In this document: positions 46,822-56,973 of the stretch, piece after piece
How positions within the stretch are numbered: the first letter of the stretch is position 1
Layout of the letters: each line of letters opens with the position of its first letter
Source: Pseudomonas sp. DY-1
GTDB lineage: Bacteria; Pseudomonadota; Gammaproteobacteria; Pseudomonadales; Pseudomonadaceae
Reading direction: 5' to 3'
Assembly: GCF_003626975.1 (NCBI RefSeq)
Contig: NZ_CP032616.1
Location: 5,680,001 to 5,744,000 of the forward strand
DNA: 64,000 nucleotides
Notes under the pieces: generated by a model
What the model was told of the DNA's origin: nothing
What the model saw: the letters and a program-made list of their open reading frames with translations, nothing else
The model's database searches: none
Program-made: the position numbers and the translations under genes

Positions 46822-47739
46822 TCAACGCGCCGCGCTTACCCCTTCCAGGGTGGCGAACGACGTGTCCTTGGCCGTCAGCAGGAAGTCGCGCATGAACGGG
46901 GCGTCCAGCATGTCGGCGCGGATCGCCGCGAACAGCGTGCAGTACAAACCCTTCTCACCCAGGCGTTTGGCCGTTACATAGCCCCGTGAGCTGTATTCGT
47001 GCAGCGCCCAGTTGGGCAGGCAGCAGACACCACGGCCGCTGGCCACCAGTTGCATCATCATCACCGTGAGCTCCGACGTGCGCACTTGAGCGGGTTCCAC
47101 ATCCGCCGGTTCCAGGAAGCGCGTGAAGATGTCCAGGCGATCGCGCTCCACCGGGTAGGTGATCAGGGTCAGGCTGGCCAGGTCCTCGGGGACGATGAAC
47201 GGCTTGCTCGCCAGGGCATGCTGGTTGTCCACGGCCAGCAGGGCCTCGTAGGTGAAAAGCGGCACATAGGTGATGCCGGCGAGGTCCACCGGATCGGAGG
47301 TCACCACCAGGTCCAGGTCACCGCGGGCCAGGGCGGGCAGGGGGGCGAAAGAGAACCCGGACGCCAGGTCCAGCTCCACTTCCGGCCAGGCATCGCGAAA
47401 CTGGTCGATGGTGGGCATCAGCCACTGGAAGCAGCTGTGGCACTCGATGGCCATGTGCAGTCGGCCTGCGGTTCCTCCAGCCAGACGCGCCAGGTCACGC
47501 TCGGCACTGCGCAGTTGCGGCAACAGACTGTCGGCCAGTTGCAGTAGACGAAGGCCGGCGCTGGTGAAGCGAACCGGTTTGGTCTTGCGCACGAACAGCT
47601 GCATGCCCAGGCGCTCTTCCAGTTCCTTGAACTGGTGGGAGAGGGCGGACTGGGTGAGGTGCAGGCGTTCTGCGGCTTCCACCAGGCTGTCGGCCTCGCG
47701 CAAGGCGTGCAGGGTCTTGAGGTGGCGAAGCTCGAGCAT
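46822..47739 (-). CDS. metR: LysR-type regulator of methionine biosynthesis
   Basis: 305 residues. LysR helix-turn-helix at residues ~18-37 (SLVEAAERLHLTQSALSHQF). The effector domain includes IECHSCFQWLMPTIDQFRDAWPEVE (in part), near-identical in pattern to E. coli MetR (IECHSCIQWLTPALENF). It is expected to activate metE/metH-type promoters with homocysteine as co-effector. ATG at 47739 is chosen because GGAGG sits six bases upstream, inside a longer frame that begins four codons earlier. No met gene is adjacent, so it acts in trans. Confidence 0.9.
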   Translation of the reverse strand: MLELRHLKTLHALREADSLVEAAERLHLTQSALSHQFKELEERLGMQLFVRKTKPVRFTSAGLRLLQLADSLLPQLRSAERDLARLAGGTAGRLHMAIECHSCFQWLMPTIDQFRDAWPEVELDLASGFSFAPLPALARGDLDLVVTSDPVDLAGITYVPLFTYEALLAVDNQHALASKPFIVPEDLASLTLITYPVERDRLDIFTRFLEPADVEPAQVRTSELTVMMMQLVASGRGVCCLPNWALHEYSSRGYVTAKRLGEKGLYCTLFAAIRADMLDAPFMRDFLLTAKDTSFATLEGVSAAR

Positions 47740-47887
47740 GGCGGCCTCCATGAGCGGAATTTGAGAGAAACGCGAAGTCGTTGAGTTTGTCTCAAGTTGC
47801 GGGGGCTGTCGATAACGGCGGGGGTCATTTTTGAAGTGGGGGGGCAGCGTAGCCTGGCTCGCTAGCGCTAGGTCGTAGTACGTCGTT

Positions 47888-47952
47888 AGCCAAGCTGCTT
47901 ACCGAGTGGTGCAGATGTTTCTGGTGTCGCCTCCCGGCGAGTCTCTTTTGGC
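47888..47952 (-). repeat. Dispersed repeat, module 2, second copy
   Basis: Reverse complement of the element at 35202-35267. It sits in the 498-bp gap between metR and lipA, which otherwise holds a CCCCGGC/GCCGGGG palindrome (near 47990) and module 1; no gene is supported there. Confidence 0.8.
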
Positions 47953-48137
47953 CAAAGGAAACCATGAGGGCTTGCCCCTGCATCCGGCCCCGGCATCGCC
48001 GGGGTGACCAGCCTTCGGCTGTTACTGCGTTTCCCTCCCTTGCTCCGGGGGGACGGTGCGAGGGGCGGGGTCGCTGCCCCACCTTCGTTACTCAATGTCA
48101 GGCCGCTGGTGGATTCAGAGGGGTTTGTCCCTCATCG

Positions 48138-48187
48138 GCGCGAGTCATCCCTCGCCCGCCTGCGGGAGAGGGGCCGGGGGAGAGGGC
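48138..48187. repeat. Dispersed repeat, module 1, second copy
   Basis: GCGCGAGTCATCCCTCGCCCGCC then TGCGGGAGAGGGGCCGGGGG (described in parts) is the reverse complement of the 35052-35097 element. Read on the minus strand, module 1 precedes module 2, as at the other locus. Confidence 0.72.
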
Positions 48188-48237
48188 CGCATCAGATGGC
48201 GCAGCGTTTGGAACACTTGTCCTGGAGAGCTGCAGGA

Positions 48238-49212
48238 TCAGTTGATCTTCCTGCCATGCACCTGCTGGTCGGCGTGGTACGAGGAACGAACCAGCGGGCC
48301 GGATGCCACGTTCGCAAACCCCATCTCAGCGCCCTTTTCGGCGAACCAGGCGAAAGTGTCGGGATGGACGAATCGCTGCACCGGCAAGTGGTTGCGGGAC
48401 GGTTGCAGGTACTGACCAAGGGTGAGCATGTCGATCTCGTGTTCACGCATACGCTGCATGACTTCAATCACTTCGTCGTCGGTCTCGCCCAGGCCGAGCA
48501 TCAGCCCGGACTTGGTCGGAACGAGGGGCACCCGTTGCTTGAACTTCTGCAGCAGGTCCAGCGACCACTCGAAATCCGACCCCGGACGCGAGGAGCGATA
48601 GAGGCGCGGTACGGTTTCCAGGTTGTGGTTGAACACATCCGGCGGTTCGCTGGCGGTGATTTCCAGGGCTATGTCCATGCGGCCACGGTAGTCCGGCACC
48701 AGGGTTTCCAGCTGGATGCCCGGCGACAGCTTGCGGATCTCGCGCAGGCAATCGGCGAAGTGCCGGGCACCGCCGTCTCGCAGGTCGTCGCGGTCTACCG
48801 AAGTGATCACTACGTATTTCAGGCGCAGGTCGGCGATGGCGATGGCGAGGTTCTTCGGCTCGTCGGCATCCAGCGGCTTCGGCCGGCCATGACCGACGTC
48901 GCAGAAGGGGCAGCGACGGGTACAGATGTCGCCCATGATCATGAAAGTGGCGGTGCCGCCGGAGAAGCACTCGCCCAGGTTCGGGCAGGACGCTTCCTCG
49001 CAAACGCTGTGCAGCTTGTGCTTGCGCAGCAATTGCTTGATGCGTGCGACCTCGGGCGAGGCGCTGATGGGCACGCGAATCCAGTCGGGTTTGCGCGGCA
49101 CCTCCTCGGTGGGAATGATCTTCACCGGAATGCGCGCGACCTTCTCGGCGCCGCGCAGCTTCACGCCGGTTTGCAAGGGCTGTGGACGAGGAGGGATCTG
49201 GGTTTCGGTCAT
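48238..49212 (-). CDS. lipA: Lipoyl synthase
   Basis: 324 residues, radical SAM enzyme inserting sulfur into protein-bound octanoyl groups. All signatures are present: auxiliary cluster C-x4-C-x5-C ([12 protein letters not shown]), radical SAM C-x3-C-x2-C (CTRRCPFC) and the C-terminal RSSYHAD. The gene lies downstream of gcvT2 rather than beside lipB, which is its usual partner. It could support lipoylation of GcvH2, encoded in the same cluster. It may be a second lipA in this genome. A REP element separates it from gcvT2, so co-transcription is uncertain. Confidence 0.93.
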   Translation of the reverse strand: MTETQIPPRPQPLQTGVKLRGAEKVARIPVKIIPTEEVPRKPDWIRVPISASPEVARIKQLLRKHKLHSVCEEASCPNLGECFSGGTATFMIMGDICTRRCPFCDVGHGRPKPLDADEPKNLAIAIADLRLKYVVITSVDRDDLRDGGARHFADCLREIRKLSPGIQLETLVPDYRGRMDIALEITASEPPDVFNHNLETVPRLYRSSRPGSDFEWSLDLLQKFKQRVPLVPTKSGLMLGLGETDDEVIEVMQRMREHEIDMLTLGQYLQPSRNHLPVQRFVHPDTFAWFAEKGAEMGFANVASGPLVRSSYHADQQVHGRKIN

Positions 49213-49242
49213 GCTCTTGCTCCGAAGGCTCGGGCGATTTTC

Positions 49243-49293
49243 GTAGGAGCGAGCTTGCTCGCGAAGCTGTTCGCGAGCAGAGCTCGCTCCTAC
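49243..49293. repeat. REP-like inverted repeat between gcvT2 and lipA
   Basis: GTAGGAGCGAGCTTGCTCGC facing GCGAGCAGAGCTCGCTCCTAC with a short spacer. Confidence 0.85.
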
Positions 49294-49316
49294 CCGTTCA
49301 AGGAAGGCACCAGCCT

Positions 49317-50435
49317 TCAGCCGCGGTAGTAACGCTGCAGCACGAAGGGCGTCTTGGCCACTTTCATCGCCACGCGCTTGCCGCGCACCAGGGCCCAGAC
49401 CTCGCTGTCCACGGCGGCATGGCTGGTGCTCACGTAGCCCATGGCGACCGGGGCGCCCAGGCTGGGGCCGAAGCCACCGCTGGAAACGCGGCCGATCACC
49501 GTGCCGTCGGCGTCGACGATCTCGGCGCCTTCGCGCACCGGCACACGTTCCTGCGGCAGCAGACCGACGCGCTTGCTCGGCACGCCATCGCGCTGCTGGG
49601 CGAAGACCCGACCGGCGCCAGGGAAATTGCCGGCGCGCAGGCCGTCGGCGCGGCGGGCCTTGGAGATGGCCCAGAGCAGGCTGGCTTCCACCGGGGTGGT
49701 GGCGGGGCTCATGTCATGGCCGTAGAGGCACAGGCCGGCTTCCAGGCGCAGCGAGTCGCGCGCGCCAAGGCCGATCGGCTGGACTTCCGGCTGGGCCAGC
49801 AGGGTGCGTGCCAGGGCTTCGGCCTGGGCCACGGGCACGGAAATCTCGTAGCCGTCCTCGCCGGTGTAGCCGGAGCGGCTGACGTAGCACTCGACGCCCT
49901 CCAGGCGCACGCTGCCGAACTGCATGAAGGTCATCTTCTGCACTTCCGGGGCGAGGCGGCCGAGTACCGCGGCGGCCGCCGGACCTTGCAGGGCGAGCAG
50001 GGCGCGGGAGTCGAACAGCGATTCGATTTCGCACTGCTCGGCGAGGTGTTGCTTGAGGTGCGCCAGGTCCTGTTCCTTGCAGGCGGCGTTGACCACCAGG
50101 AACAGGGTGTCGTCCGCCAGGCGGGCGACCATCAGGTCGTCGAGGACGCCGCCGTTCTCGTCGGTGAACATCGCGTAGCGCTGGGTGCCCACCGGCAGGT
50201 CGAGGATGTCCACCGGCACCAGGCTCTCCAGGGCGCGGGCGGCGTTGTCGCCACGCAGGATGACCTGGCCCATGTGCGAGACGTCGAACAGGCCGGCCTG
50301 CTCGCGGGTGTGCAGGTGTTCCTTGAGCACGCCGAGGGGGTATTGCACCGGCATGTCGTAGCCGGCGAAGGGCACCATGCGGGCGCCGAGTTCGAGGTGC
50401 AGGGCGTGCAGCGGGGTCTTGGCGAGGTCGGTCAT
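49317..50435 (-). CDS. gcvT2: Glycine cleavage system T protein (aminomethyltransferase)
   Basis: 372 residues. Folate-binding and T-protein landmarks: [35 protein letters not shown] and the C-terminal GYV...[10 protein letters not shown]. It transfers the methylene group from aminomethyl-GcvH to tetrahydrofolate, releasing ammonia. ATG at 50435 follows GGAG. It lies 125 bp after sdaA with a CCCTCTCCC repeat between, as the fifth gene of the gcvH2-gcvP2-glyA2-sdaA-gcvT2 order known from P. aeruginosa. Confidence 0.94.
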   Translation of the reverse strand: MTDLAKTPLHALHLELGARMVPFAGYDMPVQYPLGVLKEHLHTREQAGLFDVSHMGQVILRGDNAARALESLVPVDILDLPVGTQRYAMFTDENGGVLDDLMVARLADDTLFLVVNAACKEQDLAHLKQHLAEQCEIESLFDSRALLALQGPAAAAVLGRLAPEVQKMTFMQFGSVRLEGVECYVSRSGYTGEDGYEISVPVAQAEALARTLLAQPEVQPIGLGARDSLRLEAGLCLYGHDMSPATTPVEASLLWAISKARRADGLRAGNFPGAGRVFAQQRDGVPSKRVGLLPQERVPVREGAEIVDADGTVIGRVSSGGFGPSLGAPVAMGYVSTSHAAVDSEVWALVRGKRVAMKVAKTPFVLQRYYRG

Positions 50436-50470
50436 GTAAGGCTCCAAAGCAAAAGTCGGTGCGGGTTGGG

Positions 50471-50552
50471 GCAGCCCTCTCCCCGGCCCCTCTCCCTGAA
50501 GGGCGGGGGAGACAAGCGCCCTCTCCCGCGTGCGGGAGAGGGCTGGGGAGAA
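50471..50552. repeat. Tandem CCCTCTCCC-type inverted repeats between sdaA and gcvT2
   Basis: Two adjacent units: CCCTCTCCCTGAAGGGCGGGGGA-like and CCCTCTCCCGCGTGCGGGAGAGGG (both described in part), the second a perfect stem. Same family as the copy inside lhr. Confidence 0.85.
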
Positions 50553-50560
50553 GGTGCTCT

Positions 50561-51937
<1,377 letters not shown>

Positions 51938-51959
51938 GGGGCGTTTCTCGAAAAGGGGG

Positions 51960-53213
51960 TCAGGCCGGGTACACCGGGAAGCGTGCGCAGAGTGCCGCTG
52001 CCTGGCGTGCCACCTGGGCCTCGACATCGGCATCGCCGAGGTGGTCGAGGATGTCGCAGATCCAGCCCGCGAGCGCTCGGCATTCCGCCACCTGGAAGCC
52101 ACGGGTGGTCACCGCCGGGGTGCCGATGCGCAAGCCCGACGTCACGAAGGGCGACTGCGGGTCGTTCGGTACGGCGTTCTTGTTCACGGTGATATGGGCG
52201 CGGCCGAGGGCGGCGTCGGCGTCTTTGCCGGTGATGCCCTGGCGAATCAGGCTGACCAGGAACAGGTGGTTGTCAGTACCGCCGGACACCACGTCGTAGC
52301 CGCGATCGATGAACACCTTGGCCATGGCCTGGGCGTTGTTGATCACCTGGGCCTGGTAATCCTTGAAGCCGGGTTCCAGCGCTTCCTTGAAGCACACGGC
52401 CTTGGCGGCGATCACGTGCATCAGCGGGCCGCCCTGGGCGCCGGGGAATACGGCGGAGTTCAGCTTCTTCTCGATCTCTTCGTTGGACTTGGCCAGGATC
52501 AGGCCGCCACGCGGACCGCGCAGGGTCTTGTGGGTGGTGGTGGTAACCACATCGGCGTAGGGCAGCGGGTTGGGATACAGGCCGGCGGCGACCAGGCCAG
52601 CAACGTGGGCCATGTCGACGAACAGCAGCGCACCCACCTTGTCGGCGATGGCGCGGAAGCGTGGGAAGTCGAGGGTCTTGGAGTAGGCGGAGAAGCCGGC
52701 GACGATCATCTTCGGCTTGTGTTCCACGGCCAGGCGCTCGACCTGGTCGTAGTCAATCAGGCCATTGCCATCGATGCCGTACTGCACCGCGTTGTACAGC
52801 TTGCCTGAGGACGACACCTTGGCACCGTGGGTCAGGTGGCCGCCATGGGCCAGGCTCATACCGAGAATGGTGTCGCCAGCGTTCAGCAAGGCCAGGTAGA
52901 CGGCGCTGTTGGCCTGGGAACCGGAGTGCGGCTGGACGTTGGCGTAGTCGGCGCCGAACAGCTGCTTGGCTCTGTCTATCGCAAGCTGCTCGACCTTGTC
53001 GACGAACTCGCAACCACCGTAGTAGCGCTTGCCCGGATAGCCCTCGGCGTACTTGTTGGTCAGCTCGCTGCCCTGGGCTTGCATCACCTGCGGGCTGGTG
53101 TAGTTCTCCGAAGCGATCAGCTCGATATGGTCTTCCTGGCGCTGGGCCTCGCGGCGGATGGCGTCGAAGAGGGTGGGGTCGAAATCGGAGAGGGTCAGGC
53201 TCTTGTGGAACAT
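51960..53213 (-). CDS. glyA2: Serine hydroxymethyltransferase
   Basis: 417 residues. PLP-lysine Lys229 in [14 protein letters not shown]; other landmarks [23 protein letters not shown] and [13 protein letters not shown]. It condenses glycine with 5,10-methylene-tetrahydrofolate from the cleavage system to give serine. ATG at 53213 follows AAGGA. Within the glycine operon; a REP element occupies the 135-bp gap after gcvP2. Confidence 0.96.
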   Translation of the reverse strand: MFHKSLTLSDFDPTLFDAIRREAQRQEDHIELIASENYTSPQVMQAQGSELTNKYAEGYPGKRYYGGCEFVDKVEQLAIDRAKQLFGADYANVQPHSGSQANSAVYLALLNAGDTILGMSLAHGGHLTHGAKVSSSGKLYNAVQYGIDGNGLIDYDQVERLAVEHKPKMIVAGFSAYSKTLDFPRFRAIADKVGALLFVDMAHVAGLVAAGLYPNPLPYADVVTTTTHKTLRGPRGGLILAKSNEEIEKKLNSAVFPGAQGGPLMHVIAAKAVCFKEALEPGFKDYQAQVINNAQAMAKVFIDRGYDVVSGGTDNHLFLVSLIRQGITGKDADAALGRAHITVNKNAVPNDPQSPFVTSGLRIGTPAVTTRGFQVAECRALAGWICDILDHLGDADVEAQVARQAAALCARFPVYPA

Positions 53214-53241
53214 GGTCGTTTTCCTTCTTGTCAGGTCGGGC

Positions 53242-53319
53242 TGTGGGAGCGAATTCATCCGCGAAGGGCTGCGCAGCAGCCCCCCTGGACGTTCGATCGC
53301 GAATGAATTCGCTCCTACA
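53242..53319. repeat. REP-like inverted repeat between gcvP2 and glyA2
   Basis: GTGGGAGCGAATTCATCCGCGAA facing TCGCGAATGAATTCGCTCCTAC (described in parts); AATTCATTCGC variant, with an inner GGGCTGCGCAGCAGCCC stem. Confidence 0.85.
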
Positions 53320-53348
53320 AGGATTTATTCCCACGGGAGGTGGTTGGG

Positions 53349-56213
53349 TCAGGCGTCCTGGTAGGCCTCGATGGACGGGCAGGCGCAGACCAGGTTGCGG
53401 TCGCCGTAGACGTTGTCCACTCGGCCCACCGGCGGCCAGTACTTGCCGTCCACCAGTCTGGCGCTGGGGTACACGGCGAGTTCGCGGCTGTAGCGGTGGG
53501 TCCACTCGCCGACCAGTTCCTGGGCGGTGTGCGGGGCGTTCTTCAGCGGGTTGTCGTCCTTGTCCAGTTCGCCGTTCTCCACCGCGCGGATTTCCTCGCG
53601 GATGCGGATCATGGCGTCGCAGAAGCGGTCCAGCTCTTCCTTCGACTCGCTTTCGGTGGGCTCGATCATCAGCGTGCCGGGCACCGGGAAGGACATGGTC
53701 GGGGCGTGGAAGCCGTAGTCGATCAGGCGCTTGGCGACGTCGTCGACGCTGATGCCGCTGGTTTCCTTGAGCGGACGCAGGTCGAGGATGCACTCGTGGG
53801 CCACCAGGCCGTTGCTGCCGGTGTAGAGCACCGGGTAGTGCTCTTCCAGGCGGCGGGCGATGTAGTTGGCGTTGAGGATCGCCATCTGGGTGGCGCGGCG
53901 CAGGCCTTCGCCGCCCATCATGCGGATGTACATCCAGGTGATCGGCAGGATGCTGGCGCTGCCGAACGGCGCCGCGCTGACCGCGCCTTCCTTGCGGGCC
54001 ATGTGCGCGTGGCCGGGCAGGAAGGGCGCCAGGTGGGCTTTCACGCCGATCGGGCCGACGCCGGGGCCGCCGCCGCCATGGGGGATGCAGAAGGTCTTGT
54101 GCAGGTTCAGGTGCGAGACGTCGCCGCCGAACTGGCCCGGGGCGCAGAGGCCGACCATGGCGTTCATGTTGGCGCCGTCGATGTACACCTGGCCGCCGTT
54201 GGCGTGGATGATGTCGCAGATTTCGCGGATGCCTTCCTCGAACACGCCGTGGGTGGACGGGTAGGTGATCATCAGCGCGGCGAGGCGATCCTTGTGCTCC
54301 TCGGCCTTGGCCTTGAGGTCGGCGATGTCCACGTTGCCGCGGGCGTCGCACGCGGTCACGACCACGCGCATGCCAACCATGCTGGCGGTCGCCGGGTTGG
54401 TGCCGTGGGCCGATTGCGGGATCAGGCAGATGTCGCGCTGGTCGTCGCCACGGCTGAGGTGGTAGGCGCGGATCGCCAGCAGGCCGGCGTACTCGCCCTG
54501 GGAGCCGGCGTTGGGCTGCAGGGACACGGCGTCATAGCCGGTGGCCTGGCAGAGCATGGCTTCCAGTTCGCGGGTCAGTTCCAGGTAGCCCTGGGACTGT
54601 TCGGCCGGGGCGAAGGGGTGCAGGGCGCCGAACTCGGCCCAGGTCACCGGGATCATTTCGCTGGCGGCGTTCAGCTTCATGGTGCAGGAGCCCAGCGGGA
54701 TCATGCTGCGGTCCAGCGCCAGGTCCTTGTCGGCGAGCTTGCGCAGGTAGCGCATCAGCTCGGTTTCCGAGTGGTAGCGGTTGAATACCGGGTGGCTGAG
54801 GATCGCGCTCTGGCGCAGCAGGGCGGCCGGCAGGCGGCTGGCGACCGTGGCGGCCAGTTCGGCGAAGACCGGCAGGGCCTGGCCGTCGGCGAAGAGTGCC
54901 CAGAGCTGCTCGACGTCGGCCTGGGTGGTGGTCTCGTCAAGGGACAGGCCGAGGCGCACGGCATCCACTTCACGCAGGTTGAGGTGCTGGGCGCGGGCCT
55001 GGGCGTGCCGGTCGGCGGTCTTGGCGCCGGTGGCCAGGGTCAGGGTGTCGAAGAAGGCTTCCTGCTCGACGGCAACCCCCAGCTGGGTCAGGCCGGCGGC
55101 GAGGATGGCGGTTAGCTGGTGCACGCGCCGGGCGATGCGGGTCAGGCCCTGCGGACCGTGGTAGACGGCGTACATGCTGGCGATGTTGGCCAGCAGCACC
55201 TGCGCGGTGCAGATGTTGCTGGTGGCCTTCTCGCGGCGGATGTGCTGTTCGCGGGTCTGCATGGCCAGGCGCAGGGCCGGCTTGCCGTGGCGGTCGATGG
55301 AGACGCCGACCAGGCGGCCCGGCATGTCGCGCTTGAAGTTGTCGCGGGTGGCGAAGTAGGCCGCGTGCGGGCCGCCGAAGCCCAGCGGCACGCCGAAGCG
55401 CTGGGCGCTGCCGAGGGCGACGTCGGCACCGAACTCGCCGGGCGGGGTGAGCAGGGTCAGGGCCAGCAGGTCGGCGGCGACGGCGACCAGGGCGCCGGCG
55501 GCGTGGAAGCGCGCCACCAGCTCGCGGTAGTCGAAGAGGTCGCCGTTGGCGGCGGGGTACTGCAGCAGGGCGCCGAAGTAGGCGCTGGCGTCGCTGAGCT
55601 CACGCTCGTCGCCGATCACCACTTCGATGCCCAGCGGCTCGGCGCGGGTGCGCAGCACGTCGAGGGTCTGCGGGTGGCAGTGCTGGGAGGCGAAGAAGGC
55701 GTTGCTGGCCTTGTTCTTCGCCAGGCGCTTGCAGAAGGTCATGGCTTCGGCGGCGGCGGTGCCTTCGTCGAGCAAGGAGGCGTTGGCCACCGGCAGGCCG
55801 GCGAGGTCGCTGACCAGGGTCTGGAAGTTCAGCAGGGCTTCCAGGCGGCCCTGGGAGATTTCCGGCTGGTAGGGGGTGTAGGCGGTGTACCAGGCGGGGT
55901 TTTCCAGCAGGTTGCGGAGGATCGGACTGGGGGTGTGGCAAGGGTAGTAGCCCTGGCCGATGTAGCTCTTGAACAGCTGGTTCTTCGCGGCGATGGCCTT
56001 GATCGCGGCGAGCGCTTCGGCCTCGCCCTGGCCGGCCGGCAGGTCGAGCACGCTGGTGCCCTTGATGCTGTCGGGCACCACACTGGCGATCAGCGCTTCC
56101 AGGCTGTCGAAACCAAGCAGCTGCAGCATGGACTGGATATCAACATTGCGCGGGCCGATATGGCGCGGGACGAACTCGTTGCGCGTGTCCAGGGGGTATT
56201 GGGCGAGGCTCAT
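53349..56213 (-). CDS. gcvP2: Glycine dehydrogenase (decarboxylating), P protein
   Basis: 954 residues, the fused alpha-beta form. N-terminal [18 protein letters not shown], a central glycine-rich region, and the PLP-lysine in [18 protein letters not shown] near residue 707. It decarboxylates glycine and loads the aminomethyl group onto lipoyl-GcvH2. ATG at 56213 follows GGAGGAG, 13 bp after gcvH2. Start, length and motifs are all normal. Confidence 0.96.
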   Translation of the reverse strand: MSLAQYPLDTRNEFVPRHIGPRNVDIQSMLQLLGFDSLEALIASVVPDSIKGTSVLDLPAGQGEAEALAAIKAIAAKNQLFKSYIGQGYYPCHTPSPILRNLLENPAWYTAYTPYQPEISQGRLEALLNFQTLVSDLAGLPVANASLLDEGTAAAEAMTFCKRLAKNKASNAFFASQHCHPQTLDVLRTRAEPLGIEVVIGDERELSDASAYFGALLQYPAANGDLFDYRELVARFHAAGALVAVAADLLALTLLTPPGEFGADVALGSAQRFGVPLGFGGPHAAYFATRDNFKRDMPGRLVGVSIDRHGKPALRLAMQTREQHIRREKATSNICTAQVLLANIASMYAVYHGPQGLTRIARRVHQLTAILAAGLTQLGVAVEQEAFFDTLTLATGAKTADRHAQARAQHLNLREVDAVRLGLSLDETTTQADVEQLWALFADGQALPVFAELAATVASRLPAALLRQSAILSHPVFNRYHSETELMRYLRKLADKDLALDRSMIPLGSCTMKLNAASEMIPVTWAEFGALHPFAPAEQSQGYLELTRELEAMLCQATGYDAVSLQPNAGSQGEYAGLLAIRAYHLSRGDDQRDICLIPQSAHGTNPATASMVGMRVVVTACDARGNVDIADLKAKAEEHKDRLAALMITYPSTHGVFEEGIREICDIIHANGGQVYIDGANMNAMVGLCAPGQFGGDVSHLNLHKTFCIPHGGGGPGVGPIGVKAHLAPFLPGHAHMARKEGAVSAAPFGSASILPITWMYIRMMGGEGLRRATQMAILNANYIARRLEEHYPVLYTGSNGLVAHECILDLRPLKETSGISVDDVAKRLIDYGFHAPTMSFPVPGTLMIEPTESESKEELDRFCDAMIRIREEIRAVENGELDKDDNPLKNAPHTAQELVGEWTHRYSRELAVYPSARLVDGKYWPPVGRVDNVYGDRNLVCACPSIEAYQDA

Positions 56214-56226
56214 GGCGGCTCCTCCG

Positions 56227-56604
56227 TCAGGCTTGGTCGGCGAGGAACGCGTCGTAACCGGCCTGATCCATCAGGTTGGCGACGGCTTCGGGATCGTTCG
56301 GACGGATGCGGAAGAACCAGCCATCGTCCAGGGGGGCTTCGTTGACCAGTTCGGGGTTTTCGGCCAGAGCCTGGTTCACTTCGACCACTTCGCCGTCGAG
56401 CGGCATGGTGATATTGCTGGCGGCCTTCACCGATTCCAGTACGGCGACTTCGGCGCCCTGCTCATAGCGTCCCGCGTCGGGCAACTGCACGAACACCACG
56501 TCACCCAGGGCTTCCTGGGCATAGCTGGTGATGCCGACAGTCACTTCGCCGTTGGCTTCGACACGCAGCCATTCGTGCTCGGGAGTAAAACGCAGAGTGG
56601 TCAT
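56227..56604 (-). CDS. gcvH2: Glycine cleavage system H protein
   Basis: 125 residues. The lipoyl-lysine is Lys60 in [20 protein letters not shown] at the N-terminus and the conserved [14 protein letters not shown]-terminal region are typical. It shuttles the aminomethyl intermediate between P, T and L proteins. First gene of the operon. ATG at 56604 follows AAGAGGA. A sigma-54 promoter lies about 60 bp upstream and two activator palindromes beyond that. No glycine riboswitch was recognised in the leader. Confidence 0.95.
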   Translation of the reverse strand: MTTLRFTPEHEWLRVEANGEVTVGITSYAQEALGDVVFVQLPDAGRYEQGAEVAVLESVKAASNITMPLDGEVVEVNQALAENPELVNEAPLDDGWFFRIRPNDPEAVANLMDQAGYDAFLADQA

Positions 56605-56664
56605 GGAACGTCCTCTTGTTATCAGGGTGGGTCCCGAGCACTTGGCTCGGCTGATGGAACAAGA

Positions 56665-56679
56665 GCAATTGAGGTGCCA
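56665..56679 (-). promoter_or_regulatory. Sigma-54 promoter of the gcvH2 operon
   Basis: Minus strand TGGCACC-TCAA-TTGC matches the -24/-12 consensus TGGCACG-N4-TTGC at all essential positions (GG and GC 10 bp apart). About 60 bp upstream of the gcvH2 ATG. Confidence 0.9.
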
Positions 56680-56742
56680 ACTACTTAAAAGGCTTATATA
56701 TCAATGGATTGATGGGTTTTCTCGTTCCCGAATCATTATGTT

Positions 56743-56760
56743 TGGAGCGATATCGCTCCA
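56743..56760. promoter_or_regulatory. Candidate GcsR binding site, proximal
   Basis: Perfect 18-bp palindrome TGGAGCG-ATAT-CGCTCCA, same 7-N4-7 architecture as I recall for P. aeruginosa GcsR sites (TGTAACG-N4-CGTTCCG). About 64 bp upstream of the -24 box. Confidence 0.75.
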
Positions 56761-56796
56761 CTCCGAAAAGCGTCTTTCAATCGCCCTGAGCGAGGA

Positions 56797-56817
56797 AAGC
56801 CCCGGAAACCGGGGCTT
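56797..56817 (-). terminator. Terminator of gcsR
   Basis: On the minus strand AAGCCCCGG-TTT-CCGGGGCTT followed by TCC; 8-bp GC stem with flanking A/T. It lies between the two palindromes, 157 bp after the gcsR stop. Confidence 0.6.
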
Positions 56818-56826
56818 GAGGAGGAG

Positions 56827-56844
56827 TGGAGCGAAATCGCTCCA
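56827..56844. promoter_or_regulatory. Candidate GcsR binding site, distal
   Basis: TGGAGCG-AAAT-CGCTCCA, identical half-sites to the proximal copy. Centre-to-centre spacing is 84 bp, eight helical turns, placing both sites on the same DNA face. Confidence 0.75.
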
Positions 56845-56873
56845 GTGGAATGGATTCGAACCGGGGATGAACC

Positions 56874-56960
56874 GTAGGAGCGAGCTTGCTCGCGAAAGAT
56901 CGTGGTCGGACCGTTCGCGAGCAAGCTCGCTCCTACAATCGCGAATGAATTCGCTCCTAC
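56874..56960. repeat. REP-like repeat, one and a half units
   Basis: Full canonical inverted pair (GTAGGAGCGAGCTTGCTCGC ... GCGAGCAAGCTCGCTCCTAC) followed by an extra right arm of the AATTCGCTCCTAC variant. Confidence 0.85.
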
Positions 56961-56973
56961 AAAAGAGCCGTCC

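Noticed and set aside
53340..55115. Long plus-strand frame opposite gcvP2
   Set aside because: Shadow of a well-conserved gene; the translation is low-complexity Gly/Ala/His-rich.
56709..56730. Third GcsR-like site near the sigma-54 promoter (GGGTTT...CGTTCCC)
   Set aside because: Only one half resembles the motif and the spacing is off by one.
56605..56742. Glycine riboswitch upstream of gcvH2
   Set aside because: The leader is short and occupied by a sigma-54 promoter; no riboswitch core was recognised.
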